62,546 nt of DNA from Muribaculaceae bacterium (GCA_017624155.1 JAGANS010000001.1:1-62546), one strand, 5' to 3'; positions 1 through 9,132 are shown, numbered from the stretch's first letter. Numbers and translations: made by a program. Notes: generated by a model not told the origin, from the sequence alone.

Positions 1-662
1 GCAATCACTGCACCTTCAGGGATTTCAGGTACTTCAGGAATAATAGGTTCCTCACCATTAGCATAAGTATTTCCGGTTATTACAAGATTTGCTAAACCAA
101 TTTTCTTTGTGCCACCGGTCGTTTCCCAAATTGTAAATCTAACAGTGACAATTTCATCATCTGCAGCAAATTTAAGATTCTTAAATTCCTTATGGCAGTT
201 GGTAGCGTTAGCTGTACCCTTATTATCAGCTCTTATTGGTGTTTCTTCGGTCGCGACTGATACTTTTACACCGTCTTTTCCAATTAGATCGATCGAATAT
301 CGCATATTTCCAGTTGCGAACTGAGCAGCATCAAAAGAAATTGATGTGGGAGCGAATGAAACTCCATTTGGTTTGATAATGAAGTCAACATATTTGGTTT
401 CGTTGTTGTCGGCTGTCTTCATTACACGCCAGGTGGTAGCAGTGAAGTATGTTTCTGTACCATCTGCATTTGTGGCATCAGCGGTGCCTACTTGATCTAT
501 TCCTGCTGAATACGCGTACTCGCCGGTGATTGATTCGGCGGATGTAGCGCAGGTAGGAGTTTTAGTCCCTAATGCCCATGTGGCGGTTACCTCCTCGGCA
601 TTCGTAGTTAATGCGGTGACGGTCGCAAGGGCGGCTGTGATGAGTAAAGTTTTGATTTTCAT
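1..662 (-). CDS. Secreted protein, N-terminal part (runs off the window)
   Basis: An open frame reads leftward from an ATG at 662 and is still open at base 1, giving about 220 residues without a stop. It begins with a typical signal peptide: MKIK, a hydrophobic run, then a likely cleavage near TNA-EE. The mature part is Thr/Ala/Asn-rich and looks beta-rich, with an acidic proline-rich stretch (PEVPEIPEG) near the visible end that could be a linker to a second domain. I do not recognise the family. Its position downstream of the xylose operon and near a pectin hydrolase suggests a role in plant polysaccharide breakdown, but that is only context. A GC-rich hairpin (710-730) lies between it and xylE. 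Confidence 0.6.
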   Translation of the reverse strand, partial: MKIKTLLITAALATVTALTTNAEEVTATWALGTKTPTCATSAESITGEYAYSAGIDQVGTADATNADGTETYFTATTWRVMKTADNNETKYVDFIIKPNGVSFAPTSISFDAAQFATGNMRYSIDLIGKDGVKVSVATEETPIRADNKGTANATNCHKEFKNLKFAADDEIVTVRFTIWETTGGTKKIGLANLVITGNTYANGEEPIIPEVPEIPEGAVI

Positions 663-709
663 TGATTTTGGTCTGTTTGTGATTTTGGATTGTTGCGTAG
701 GCCGTGGCT

Positions 710-730
710 GTCTCCCCACGTGGGGGAGAC
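710..730 (-). terminator. Hairpin between xylE and the downstream gene
   Basis: GTCTCCCCAC is followed directly by its near-complement GTGGGGGAGAC, with one extra G, forming a strong stem in the 97-base gap after xylE. No U-tract follows on the minus strand, so it may be an mRNA 3' end stabiliser or a weak terminator rather than a classical intrinsic terminator. Confidence 0.4.
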
Positions 731-759
731 ACACCGGGCTTATTGATTATTGGTTATGA

Positions 760-2241
760 TTATTTGCCTGAGCGGCTGCGCCACAGGGCGGTCATATCCT
801 CGAGGGTCTTGCCCTTTGTCTCGGGAACGAGTTTGGCAACGAACCATGCGGCGAGGATACAGATCACGCCATAGAGGGCGTAGGCGAAGCAGTGGCCGAA
901 CTTATCGCCCATGCCGGGGAGCGACATGTTGTACATCGGCACGAAGGTCGACGACACGATGAAGTTGAAAATCCACTGGAATGCCACGGCGATGGCTACG
1001 GCCTGTGAGCGGATGGTGTTGGGGAAGATCTCGGCGATGAGTACCCAGCATATCGGACCCCATGAGAACATGAACGAGGCAGAGTAAACCATGATGCTCA
1101 CTACGGGCATCAGCGGATGCACCTCTACGACATTGCTCAGAGCCACGCCCAGGGCGCCGATGGCCATGCCTATCGAGCCCCATATCAGCAGAGGCTTGCG
1201 GCCGAGTTTCTCTACGGTGAATACGGCTACGAGGGTGAAGGCGATATTCACGATACCCATTATCACGGTCTGCACCATGGGGTTGCCCATGTTCATCGAC
1301 TCGAAGATGCGGGGCGCGTAGTAGAGCACGGCGTTGATGCCGACTGCCTGCTGGAACACCGAGAGCATCACGCCTACGAAGATAACCATGACGCCGAACG
1401 AGAAGAGGCGTTCGCTCTTGACGTCGACGGTCGACTTGATCTGGTTGAGGATCTCGCGTGCCTTGGCTGTGCCGTTGATACGGGTGAGGATGGCGAGTGC
1501 CTTGGCGTCCTTGCCCACGAGGGCGAGGTAGCGGGGCGATTCGGGCACGAGGCATACCAGTATGGTGAAGATACCGGCAACGAAGGCTTCGGAGCCGAAC
1601 ATGTAGCGCCAGCCGGTGGTGATGGTCCAGGGATCGGACGATGCGCTCACCTCGTAGAGGGCCTCACCCATCTTGTTGATAATGGGCTGGGTGTGCTCAC
1701 CGAGGATAAGGAAGTTGACAAAGTAGACTACGAGCTGACCGAAGATGATGGCAAACTGGTTCCACGACACAAGAGTGCCGCGTAGGTTGGACGGCGCCAC
1801 CTCTGCGATATACATCGGGCAGATGGCCGATGCGAGGCCCACACCTATGCCGCCGATGATGCGGTAGAAGTTGAAGGCGATAAGCAGGCTGAAGGTGGGC
1901 TTGCCATACTCGTAGAACATGAATTCGGGATAATATGAACCGAGGGCCGACAGGAAGAAGAACACACCGGCTATGATGAGTGTCTTCTTGCGGCCGAGGC
2001 TGCCGGCAAACCAGCCCGACAATGCCGAGCCGATGATGCAGCCGAGCAGGGCGCTCGACGATGTGATGCCGTGGATAGTGTCGGAGTAGACAAAATCGGT
2101 GGCACCGAGGAAGAAAGCCTGCAGGCCCTTTTCAGCGCCGGATATCACGGCGGTGTCGTAGCCGAAAAGCAGGCCGCCGAGGACCGCCACCAGCACGATT
2201 GAAAAGAGATACAGCTTGCTGCCGTTGTCTTGGTTTTTCAT
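760..2241 (-). CDS. xylE: D-xylose/H+ symporter, MFS sugar porter
   Basis: A 493-residue inner-membrane sugar:proton symporter of the major facilitator superfamily. Visible marks are the RxGRK-type loop after helix 2 (SLGRKK, about 81-86), the sugar-transporter signature around 128-155 (RIIGGIGVG then PMYIAEVAPSNLRG), a QQAVGIN motif around 293-300 as in XylE and GLUT proteins, and the terminal PETKGKTLE motif. It is the last gene of a minus-strand xylB-xylA-xylE operon, so xylose is the likely substrate; this specificity comes from context plus family similarity. The start is the ATG at 2241, 102 bases after the xylA stop, and that gap holds two hairpins. Confidence 0.93.
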   Translation of the reverse strand: MKNQDNGSKLYLFSIVLVAVLGGLLFGYDTAVISGAEKGLQAFFLGATDFVYSDTIHGITSSSALLGCIIGSALSGWFAGSLGRKKTLIIAGVFFFLSALGSYYPEFMFYEYGKPTFSLLIAFNFYRIIGGIGVGLASAICPMYIAEVAPSNLRGTLVSWNQFAIIFGQLVVYFVNFLILGEHTQPIINKMGEALYEVSASSDPWTITTGWRYMFGSEAFVAGIFTILVCLVPESPRYLALVGKDAKALAILTRINGTAKAREILNQIKSTVDVKSERLFSFGVMVIFVGVMLSVFQQAVGINAVLYYAPRIFESMNMGNPMVQTVIMGIVNIAFTLVAVFTVEKLGRKPLLIWGSIGMAIGALGVALSNVVEVHPLMPVVSIMVYSASFMFSWGPICWVLIAEIFPNTIRSQAVAIAVAFQWIFNFIVSSTFVPMYNMSLPGMGDKFGHCFAYALYGVICILAAWFVAKLVPETKGKTLEDMTALWRSRSGK

Positions 2242-2273
2242 GAAATGCGATTTGATCGGGTTGGTTTATGAGT

Positions 2274-2332
2274 TTCGCTCCGCAGGAGCGAATGGAATGA
2301 GAAACGAGGGCAGCGGTGCCCTCATTTCTCAT
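2274..2332 (-). other. Two intercistronic hairpins between xylA and xylE
   Basis: Two stem-loops occupy the 102-base xylA-xylE gap. The first (2274-2292) is TTCGCTCC, loop GCA, GGAGCGAA. The second (2297-2332) is a 16-pair stem with one mismatch, built from ATGAGAAA-CGAGGGCA and TGCCCTCA-TTTCTCAT around a GCGG loop. Neither has a long U-tract on the minus strand. They probably tune xylA and xylE messenger levels by processing or partial termination (inference). Confidence 0.5.
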
Positions 2333-2343
2333 AAAATCGCTTA

Positions 2344-3660
2344 TCAGGCATACATGTTGATGATGGCTTCGTAGAGCTCCTGCTTGCCTGAAGTGGTGGC
2401 GGGTTCGGGCTGGGTCTTGGCGTACTCAACTACCTGCTCGAGGGTGAGTTTGCCTTCTTCGAATTCCTTGCCCTTGCCTGCGTCGAAGCTTGCATAGCGG
2501 TCGGCGAGCATCTTCTTGTAGGGCGACTTCTCAAGCACGTCGGCAGCGCTGAGCAGTGCGCGTGCCATGGCGTCCATGCCGGCGATGTGTGCGATGAAGA
2601 TGTCCTCGAGGTCGGTGCTGTTGCGGCGTGTCTTGGCATCGAAGTTGGTGCCGCCGTTGCCGAGGCCGCCGTTGCGGATTATCTGCATCATGGCCTGGGT
2701 GAGCTCGTAGTTGTCGATGGGGAATTGATCGGTGTCCCAGCCGTTCTGATAGTCGCCGCGGTTGGCGTCGATGCTGCCGAGCATACCGTTGTCGACGGCT
2801 ACGGCGAGCTCATGCTCGAATGTGTGGCCGGCAAGTGTGGCGTGGTTCACCTCGATGTTCACCTTGAAGTCCTTGTCGAGGCCGTGTGCCTTGAGGAAGC
2901 CGATTACAGTTTCGGTGTCGACGTCATACTGGTGCTTGGAGGGTTCCATGGGCTTGGGCTCGATGAGGAATGTGCCCTTGAAGCCCTTGGCGCGTGCATA
3001 GTCGCGTGCCATGGTGAGCATTGTGGCCAGATGCTCTTTCTCGCGCTTCTGGTCGGTGTTGAGCAGGCTCATGTAGCCTTCGCGGCCGCCCCAGAATACG
3101 TAGTTCTGACCGCCAAGGGCGATTGTGGCGTCGATGGCGTTCTTGATCTGCACGGCTGCGCGGGCCACAACGTCGAAATCAGGGTTGGTGGCGGCGCCGT
3201 TCATGTAGCGGCCGTTGCCGAACACGTTGGCTGTGCCCCACAGGTTCTTGATGCCTGTCTCGGCCATGAGGCCCTTGATATAGGCGGTGATTTCCTTCAT
3301 GCGGCCTTCATAGTCGTCGATGTCGCCGAGATCGCCGATGAGGTCGGTGTCGTGGAAGCAGAAGTATTCGATACCGAGCTTCTGCATGATCTCGAAGCCT
3401 GCGTCGGCCTTCTGCTTGGCGACGGTCATTGCGTCGGCGCCTTCGTTCCAGGGGAACTTTTTGGTGCCGGTACCGAACTGGTCGCCGCCCTCGGCACAGA
3501 GTGTATGCCACCATGCCATGGCGAATTTGAGCCATTCCTTCATGGGTTTGCCGAGGACCACGCGCTCGGCATCATAGTAGCGGTATGCGAGGGGATTGAA
3601 CGAACCGGTACCCTCGTACTTGATTTTTCCTATCGTAGGAAAGTATTCTTTCTTAGCCAT
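2344..3660 (-). CDS. xylA: Xylose isomerase
   Basis: A 438-residue cytoplasmic enzyme converting D-xylose to D-xylulose with two divalent metal ions. The length fits the class II (long) xylose isomerases. Active-site landmarks are visible: FHDTD with the catalytic His at about 103 and Asp at 106, the metal-binding IEPKPMEP stretch, the NIEVNHATLAGH segment, and NRGDYQNGWDTDQF near the second metal site. Second gene of the xylose operon: xylB ends 43 bases upstream and xylE follows. Start ATG at 3660. Confidence 0.97.
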   Translation of the reverse strand: MAKKEYFPTIGKIKYEGTGSFNPLAYRYYDAERVVLGKPMKEWLKFAMAWWHTLCAEGGDQFGTGTKKFPWNEGADAMTVAKQKADAGFEIMQKLGIEYFCFHDTDLIGDLGDIDDYEGRMKEITAYIKGLMAETGIKNLWGTANVFGNGRYMNGAATNPDFDVVARAAVQIKNAIDATIALGGQNYVFWGGREGYMSLLNTDQKREKEHLATMLTMARDYARAKGFKGTFLIEPKPMEPSKHQYDVDTETVIGFLKAHGLDKDFKVNIEVNHATLAGHTFEHELAVAVDNGMLGSIDANRGDYQNGWDTDQFPIDNYELTQAMMQIIRNGGLGNGGTNFDAKTRRNSTDLEDIFIAHIAGMDAMARALLSAADVLEKSPYKKMLADRYASFDAGKGKEFEEGKLTLEQVVEYAKTQPEPATTSGKQELYEAIINMYA

Positions 3661-3703
3661 TTTGATTGGTTTTTAGGGTTTATATATTTTGATTATGATT
3701 TGA

Positions 3704-5191
3704 TTATCTGTCGAGTTCGCGTGCGAGACATTCCTTCCAGCGGGCGTATGCCTCGAGGTATGGCGCGCGATCGGCGTCGGGATGGACTTCCTCGAGCTTC
3801 ACGAGCGATGCGAATGCCTCGTTGTTGTCCTTATATATGCCTGCGCCCATGCCTGCGCCCTTGGCGGCACCAACGGCTCCGTCGGTGTCGAAGAGGTCGA
3901 TAGTGGCACCCGATACCGATGCCAGCGTGTGGCGGAACACCGGGCTGAGGAACATGTTGGCCTTGCCGGCGTGGATCTTCTTGATTTCCATGCCGATGCT
4001 CTCCATGATTTCCATGCCGTACATGAACGAGAATACGATGCCCTCCTGTGCGGCCCGCAGCAGGTGACTGCGGTTGTGGATGTTGAAGTTGATACCATGG
4101 ATCGAGCATCCGATCTCGCGGTTCTCGAGCACGCGCTCTGCACCGTTGCCAAACGGCAGGATTGTGACGCCGGCCGAGCCTACGGGTGCTTCGGCTGCGA
4201 TTTCGTTCATTTCGTTGTACGAACAGCCCTGCGGCGCTATGTTGCGCTTGCACCACGAGTTGAGGATGCCGGTGCCGTTGATGCAGGTCATCACGCCGAT
4301 GCGTGTCTGGCCGGCAGTATGGTTTACGTGTGCAAAGTTGTTGACACGCGAGCGGGGATCATAGTCGACAGTGCCGTTGATGCCGTATACGACACCCGAT
4401 GTGCCGGCGGTCGAGGCTACTTCGCCGGGATTGAAGACATTGAGCGAAAGGGCATTGTTCGGCTGGTCGCCGGCGCGGTATGTGACCGGTGTACCCTCGG
4501 CGAGGCCGAATTCGGCAGCGGCCTTGGCCGTCACACGGCCCTGCTCGCTGAACGTGGGCTTCACTTCAGGGAATATGTCGGGGCTGTAGCCCATGTGTTC
4601 CATCAGGAAAGTGGCCGGGGCATTGTCCTTGAAATCCCAAAGCATGTATTCCGACAGTCCCTCGGGATTGGTGCAGATCTCGCCGGTGAGCCGGTAGGCG
4701 ATATAATCGGCCGGAAGCATCACCTTGTATATCTTATTGAAGATCTGAGGCTCGTTCTCGCGCACCCACTGCAGCTTGGTGGCAGTGAAGTTGCCGGGCT
4801 TGTTGAGCAGGCGCGGCAGGCACACATCTGCGCCGAGCTCCCCGAAAGCCTTCTCGCCGTAGGGCACGCCGCGCGAGTCGCACCAGATGATGGCGTCGCG
4901 AAGCACACGGCCGTCGCGGTCGATAGCCACAAGTCCGTGCATCTGATATGAGAAGCCGATCGCTTTTATATCTTTGGGGTCGATATGTGTCTGTTCGAGT
5001 ACCGATTTTGTGGCGAGTTTCAGATAATTCACCCAGTCCTCGGGCCTCTGCTCGGCCCATCCGGGATTCACTGCCTTGATGGGAGCCTCTGCCTTGGGGT
5101 AGAAGTCCGATGCCACACAGGCGCCGGTATCGGCGTCGACAAGGGCTACTTTCACCGACGAGGTGCCTAAGTCATATCCTAAAAGGTACAT
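3704..5191 (-). CDS. xylB: Xylulokinase (FGGY family)
   Basis: A 495-residue ATP-dependent kinase that phosphorylates D-xylulose to xylulose 5-phosphate, feeding the pentose phosphate pathway. The N-terminal ATPase motif GYDLGTSSVK (residues 5-14) and the catalytic Asp of YRAGDQPNN (about 242) are present, as is the FGGY-like GTSGVVYG segment. It is the first gene of the operon with xylA and xylE. A -7 box TAATTTTG lies at 5253-5246, giving an untranslated leader of about 50 bases. No AraC, LacI or GntR regulator is encoded nearby. Confidence 0.95.
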   Translation of the reverse strand: MYLLGYDLGTSSVKVALVDADTGACVASDFYPKAEAPIKAVNPGWAEQRPEDWVNYLKLATKSVLEQTHIDPKDIKAIGFSYQMHGLVAIDRDGRVLRDAIIWCDSRGVPYGEKAFGELGADVCLPRLLNKPGNFTATKLQWVRENEPQIFNKIYKVMLPADYIAYRLTGEICTNPEGLSEYMLWDFKDNAPATFLMEHMGYSPDIFPEVKPTFSEQGRVTAKAAAEFGLAEGTPVTYRAGDQPNNALSLNVFNPGEVASTAGTSGVVYGINGTVDYDPRSRVNNFAHVNHTAGQTRIGVMTCINGTGILNSWCKRNIAPQGCSYNEMNEIAAEAPVGSAGVTILPFGNGAERVLENREIGCSIHGINFNIHNRSHLLRAAQEGIVFSFMYGMEIMESIGMEIKKIHAGKANMFLSPVFRHTLASVSGATIDLFDTDGAVGAAKGAGMGAGIYKDNNEAFASLVKLEEVHPDADRAPYLEAYARWKECLARELDR

Positions 5192-5245
5192 GGTAAAGTT
5201 CAGGTTTTATGGTCGTGTTTATATCATTATGTCTTTTAGACCTTG

Positions 5246-5253
5246 CAAAATTA
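5246..5253 (-). promoter_or_regulatory. Promoter -7 box for the xylBAE operon
   Basis: TAATTTTG on the minus strand matches the Bacteroidota -7 consensus TAnnTTTG and sits about 55 bases upstream of the xylB ATG. No clear -33 TTTG is seen at the expected distance, which would fit an activated, xylose-inducible promoter. Confidence 0.55.
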
Positions 5254-5381
5254 TCGAATCATACAAATGATGTGTGTATAAAATTTGTCGCAAAACGCTC
5301 GTTTGTCAATTTTTCCACATTTTTGCGGCTAATTTAGCCCCCTCGTGCACACATTATCAATCTTTCCGAATGATAATACAC

Positions 5382-5410
5382 TTTGTGCAGTTTTTTTATA
5401 TCTAACTTTG
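5382..5410 (+). promoter_or_regulatory. Promoter for the GH28-GH105 gene
   Basis: A -33 element TTTG (5382-5385) and a -7 box TAACTTTG (5403-5410) are separated by 17 bases, the classical Bacteroidota arrangement. The predicted transcription start is about 35-40 bases upstream of the ATG at 5452. This rules out longer start codons upstream, which would lie inside the promoter. Confidence 0.75.
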
Positions 5411-5451
5411 CAAAAAGAAAAAACATTAACGCCCGTTACATATTTCGTATC

Positions 5452-8034
5452 ATGAAAAAACTACAGCTACTGATTCTGTCGCTTTTCTGCTGCGCCTCGG
5501 CCGGAGCCGATATATGGACCGACGAGTACCGGCAGTTGGAGCAGTCGATAGTGCAGCCGACATTCGCCGACCGAACATATAATATTACAAAGTACGGAGC
5601 CCGACAGGGCGCCGACGCCAAGAAGAACCAGAAGGCCATCAACAAGGCGATCGCCGCATGCAGCAAGGCAGGGGGCGGCAAGGTCGTTGTACCGGCCGGC
5701 ACATTCGAGACAGGAGCCATAACACTGCTCGACGATGTCAACCTGGTGGTGGAGGACGGTACTACGCTGCTCTTTGCTTTCCGCCCGGAGTTGTATCCGG
5801 TTGTTCCGACCCGTTGGGAAGGTCTCGACTGCTGGAATCTGTCGCCGTGTATTTATGCCAAGGACGCGTGCAATATTGCCATTACCGGCAAAGGCACCAT
5901 TGATGGCGGCGCAAGCAACGAGGCATGGTGGCCGTGGTGCGGCAAGAAACATTATGGCTGGAAAGAGGGACAACCCCGACAGCAGGACTTCGGACGCCCC
6001 GAATTACTTAGAATGGCCGAGGCCGGTGTGGATATGTCGCAGCGCAAGTTTGACGCCGACGATTGTTTGCGTCCGCAGCTGGTGAATTTCAATAACTGCG
6101 AGAACATCCTTGTTGAAGATGTGACACTGCTCCGCTCGCCCTTCTGGGTGATACACCCGCTGCTGTCCAAAAATATTACGGTACGTGGCGTGCAGATAAT
6201 CAACGACGGTCCCAACGGCGACGGCTGCGACCCCGAGTCGTGCGACGGGGTGCTGATCGAGAACTGCTTCTTCAACACCGGCGACGACTGCATTGCCGTG
6301 AAGAGTGGCCGCAACAACGACGGGCGCAAATGGAATATCCCCTCACAAAATATAATCATCCGTGGCTGCGAGATGAAGAACGGACACGGCGGTGTGGTGC
6401 TCGGCAGCGAGATATCAGGCGGCTGCCGCAATATCTTCGTCGAAAACTGTGTGATGGACAGCCCCAACCTCGACCGAGTGTTCCGCATCAAGACAAACAC
6501 CTGCCGCGGCGGTGTCATCGAGAAACTGTATGCCCGCAACCTCAATGTGGGCCAGTGCAAGGAATCGGTGCTGAAAATCAACCTCGACTATGAGCCGCGC
6601 GAGATATGCTGCCGCGGCTATCTGCCCACTGTGCGGCATATATATCTTGATAATGTGAAGTGCGACAAGAGCAAGTATGGCGTGATGGTGATAGGCCTCG
6701 ACTCAGTGGCCAATGTATATGACATTAATGTCGACAACTGCGAGTTCAACAACGTTGCAGACGGCAATTCGATAGCGGGCCGTGTCAACGACCTCAATAT
6801 CCGCAACACATTTATCAACGGTTCGCTGCACCTCGATTCGCTGCCTTATGGCGGAGCGTACAGCCAGTGGATGACCCGCTCCGAAATGCGCCGCGTCCCC
6901 GAGAGCTATCTGCTCGACTTCTCCAAGAAACCCAAATGGAGCTATGTTATGGGTATCGAACTCGAGCCTATGCTCGATACTTACAAGCGCTACGGCGGCG
7001 ATGACATCCTGGCCTACTGCACGGCATACACCGACACAATGATCGGAGCCGATGGTTCGATACGCGGATATGCGCTCGACGCCTATAACCTCGATAATGT
7101 GCGTACCGGCAAGTTTGTGGCCGCCATGCACCGCAATAATCCTCAGGAAAAGAACCGCAAGGCCCTGTCGACACTGATGACACAGCTCGAGAAGCAGCCG
7201 CGCACCGCCGAGGGCGTGTACTGGCACAAGGCCATGTATGCCTGGCAGGTGTGGCTCGACGGCATATTCATGGGCCTGCCCTTCCGCGTGGCTAATGCTG
7301 CCGATTTTTATAAGCCAAAGCAGGCGAAGGCCGTTTACGACGATGCCGTGGATCAGTTGGTGAAGACCTACAACCGTACCCTCGACCCGGCTACCGGTCT
7401 CAACCGCCACGCTTGGGACGAAACCCACGACATGTTCTGGGCCGACAGCACCACCGGTCTGTCGCAGCATTGCTGGGGCCGCGCCCAGGGCTGGTTCACG
7501 ATGGCTCTTGTCGAGGTGCTCGACGGCCTGCCTGCCGATTATGAGCGCCGCGGCGAGGTTGAGCAGCTACTCGACAAGACTCTTGCATCGGTATTGAAGT
7601 GGCAGGACAAGGACAGCAAGTTGTGGTATCAGGTGATGGATGCTCCCGGTCGCGAAGGCAACTACCTTGAGGCCACAGCCTCGTCGATGTTTGCCTACTC
7701 GATGCTGCGTGCCGCCCGCCGGGGATACGTAGATGCTAAATACTATGATCGCGGCAAGGAGGCCTACGACGCGATTGTGAAAAACTTAATACGGGTGAAT
7801 GCCGACAGCACCATATCGCTTACAGGCTGCTGCGCCGTGGCCGGCCTCGGGCCGGGTACGAGCGAGGCCGTGCGCAAGGTGGCTCCGAAGATCACAGAGA
7901 GCAATACACGCCGCGACGGATCATACGAATATTACCTGTCGGAGCCGGTCCGCGACAATGATCCGAAAGGTGTCGGCCCGTTTATATGGGCCTCTCTCGA
8001 GGTGGAAGACGCCCGATCGTCAGAAAGAAATTGA
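5452..8034 (+). CDS. Secreted GH28-GH105 two-domain pectin hydrolase
   Basis: An 860-residue exported enzyme; signal peptide MKKLQLLILSLF ending near ASAGA. Residues about 40-480 form a GH28 right-handed beta-helix (polygalacturonase/rhamnogalacturonan hydrolase type): GDGCDPES (about 255), NTGDDC with the paired catalytic Asp (about 275), NGHGG (about 309) and RIKT (about 341). Residues about 500-860 form a GH105 (alpha/alpha)6 domain, the unsaturated galacturonyl/rhamnogalacturonyl hydrolase fold, with WHKAMYAWQVWLDGIFMG, RHAWDET and HCWGRAQGW. The pairing suggests one polypeptide that cuts a galacturonan-type backbone and removes unsaturated uronic acids left by lyases (inference). It is monocistronic between a strong promoter and an intrinsic terminator. 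No SusC/SusD pair is in the window. Confidence 0.9.
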   Translation: MKKLQLLILSLFCCASAGADIWTDEYRQLEQSIVQPTFADRTYNITKYGARQGADAKKNQKAINKAIAACSKAGGGKVVVPAGTFETGAITLLDDVNLVVEDGTTLLFAFRPELYPVVPTRWEGLDCWNLSPCIYAKDACNIAITGKGTIDGGASNEAWWPWCGKKHYGWKEGQPRQQDFGRPELLRMAEAGVDMSQRKFDADDCLRPQLVNFNNCENILVEDVTLLRSPFWVIHPLLSKNITVRGVQIINDGPNGDGCDPESCDGVLIENCFFNTGDDCIAVKSGRNNDGRKWNIPSQNIIIRGCEMKNGHGGVVLGSEISGGCRNIFVENCVMDSPNLDRVFRIKTNTCRGGVIEKLYARNLNVGQCKESVLKINLDYEPREICCRGYLPTVRHIYLDNVKCDKSKYGVMVIGLDSVANVYDINVDNCEFNNVADGNSIAGRVNDLNIRNTFINGSLHLDSLPYGGAYSQWMTRSEMRRVPESYLLDFSKKPKWSYVMGIELEPMLDTYKRYGGDDILAYCTAYTDTMIGADGSIRGYALDAYNLDNVRTGKFVAAMHRNNPQEKNRKALSTLMTQLEKQPRTAEGVYWHKAMYAWQVWLDGIFMGLPFRVANAADFYKPKQAKAVYDDAVDQLVKTYNRTLDPATGLNRHAWDETHDMFWADSTTGLSQHCWGRAQGWFTMALVEVLDGLPADYERRGEVEQLLDKTLASVLKWQDKDSKLWYQVMDAPGREGNYLEATASSMFAYSMLRAARRGYVDAKYYDRGKEAYDAIVKNLIRVNADSTISLTGCCAVAGLGPGTSEAVRKVAPKITESNTRRDGSYEYYLSEPVRDNDPKGVGPFIWASLEVEDARSSERN

Positions 8035-8057
8035 TATAAGGTTTTTAAGGGATGAAT

Positions 8058-8098
8058 CTCCGGCAAGATTAAAAGTCTTTTGCCGGAGTTTCTTTTTT
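8058..8098 (+). terminator. Intrinsic terminator after the GH28-GH105 gene
   Basis: CTCCGGCAA (8058-8066) pairs with TTGCCGGAG (8080-8088) around a 13-base loop whose ends can extend the stem, followed by TTTCTTTTTT. It lies 23 bases past the stop codon. Confidence 0.85.
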
Positions 8099-8133
8099 AT
8101 TGTAATTCGGCGGTTATTTCCGATAAAAAATAT

Positions 8134-8141
8134 TAACTTTG
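8134..8141 (+). promoter_or_regulatory. Promoter -7 box for the EamA transporter
   Basis: TAACTTTG, 18 bases upstream of the ATG at 8160. It sets the start: any longer reading from a TTG at 8139 would begin inside the promoter box. Confidence 0.65.
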
Positions 8142-8159
8142 CACATAAAATACGGCGTA

Positions 8160-9104
8160 ATGGATCAAAGGAAAACAAAAGGCTATATATTAGGCGTAAT
8201 CGCAGCGGCTTCATACGGCATGAATCCGGTATTCGCACTGCCGCTGATGAACGACGGTATGGACGCTGTATCAGTATTGTTTTTCAGATATGTACTGGCT
8301 ATTCCTGCCGTATGGATACTGATAAGGATGCGCGGCCGGCGCGCATCCATAGGCCGCAGCCGCATCATGCCGTGCTTCATACTCGGCGTATGCATGGTGC
8401 TGTCGTCGATCACATTGTTCCGCAGCTATCTTTTTATGGATGTCGGCATAGCCTCGACCTTACTGTTTGTATATCCTCTGCTTGTTGCCCTTATTATGTC
8501 AGCCATGTACCATGAGGTGATGACCGTCCAGACATTTGCTGGGCTTATAGGTACCATAGCAGGCGTATGGCTGCTGTGCGACGTAAATTCGTCGGGCAAC
8601 ATATCGCTTCCCGGCATCATACTTGTACTGATATCGTCGCTTACCTATGCTATTTATATAGTCGGAATCAATCGGCCTCCGGTGAAGAGCGTGGCCACGC
8701 TGAGCCTCACATTATATGTGCTGGTGTCGGGTGCGATAGTCCTGGGAGGGATAGTCCTTGTCCGCGGTAGTCTTGCCGTGCCTCAGACGCCCTGGCTTTG
8801 GATCAATGTCCTGTTGCTTGCTCTTGTGCCCACGGTATTGTCGTTCCTGTGTACAAATGCGGCGATAGAGAAGATCGGGTCGACGCCGACAGCAGCTCTC
8901 GGAGCTTTTGAGCCGGTGACGGCTGTGATATTCGGTATATTGTTGTTTGGCGAGCATCTGAGCATGCGCTCGCTTTTAGGACTGGTGATAATCATAGTAT
9001 GTGTTACACTCGTTATCACAAGCGGCAATATCACACGCCATGTGCTGGCAATACGCAAACTATTCCCCAAAGCGCATGGACGGCACGGTCATCGCAGGCA
9101 ATAA
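8160..9104 (+). CDS. EamA/DMT-family inner-membrane transporter
   Basis: A 314-residue drug/metabolite transporter superfamily protein with about ten hydrophobic segments arranged as two EamA repeats of roughly 140 residues each. The first repeat starts at GYILGVIAAASYGMNPVFALPL, here noted only by position 7-28; the second starts near TLSLTLYVLVSGAIVL. The PTAALGAFEPVTAV stretch before the ninth helix is typical of the family. The substrate cannot be told; EamA proteins export amino acids, nucleotides or other small metabolites. Start chosen at ATG 8160 because of the -7 box at 8134-8141. porQ follows after 28 bases and may be co-transcribed. Confidence 0.85.
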   Translation: MDQRKTKGYILGVIAAASYGMNPVFALPLMNDGMDAVSVLFFRYVLAIPAVWILIRMRGRRASIGRSRIMPCFILGVCMVLSSITLFRSYLFMDVGIASTLLFVYPLLVALIMSAMYHEVMTVQTFAGLIGTIAGVWLLCDVNSSGNISLPGIILVLISSLTYAIYIVGINRPPVKSVATLSLTLYVLVSGAIVLGGIVLVRGSLAVPQTPWLWINVLLLALVPTVLSFLCTNAAIEKIGSTPTAALGAFEPVTAVIFGILLFGEHLSMRSLLGLVIIIVCVTLVITSGNITRHVLAIRKLFPKAHGRHGHRRQ

Positions 9105-9132
9105 TCGGCGTACATCGGCGTTATATATCTGT

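Noticed and set aside
2587-3903. Long frame antisense to xylA (and similar ones antisense to xylB, guaB, M18 peptidase and AlbA_2 genes)
   Set aside because: The opposite-strand genes are unmistakable; GC-rich codon use leaves few antisense stops. No signal, promoter or domain supports the antisense frames.
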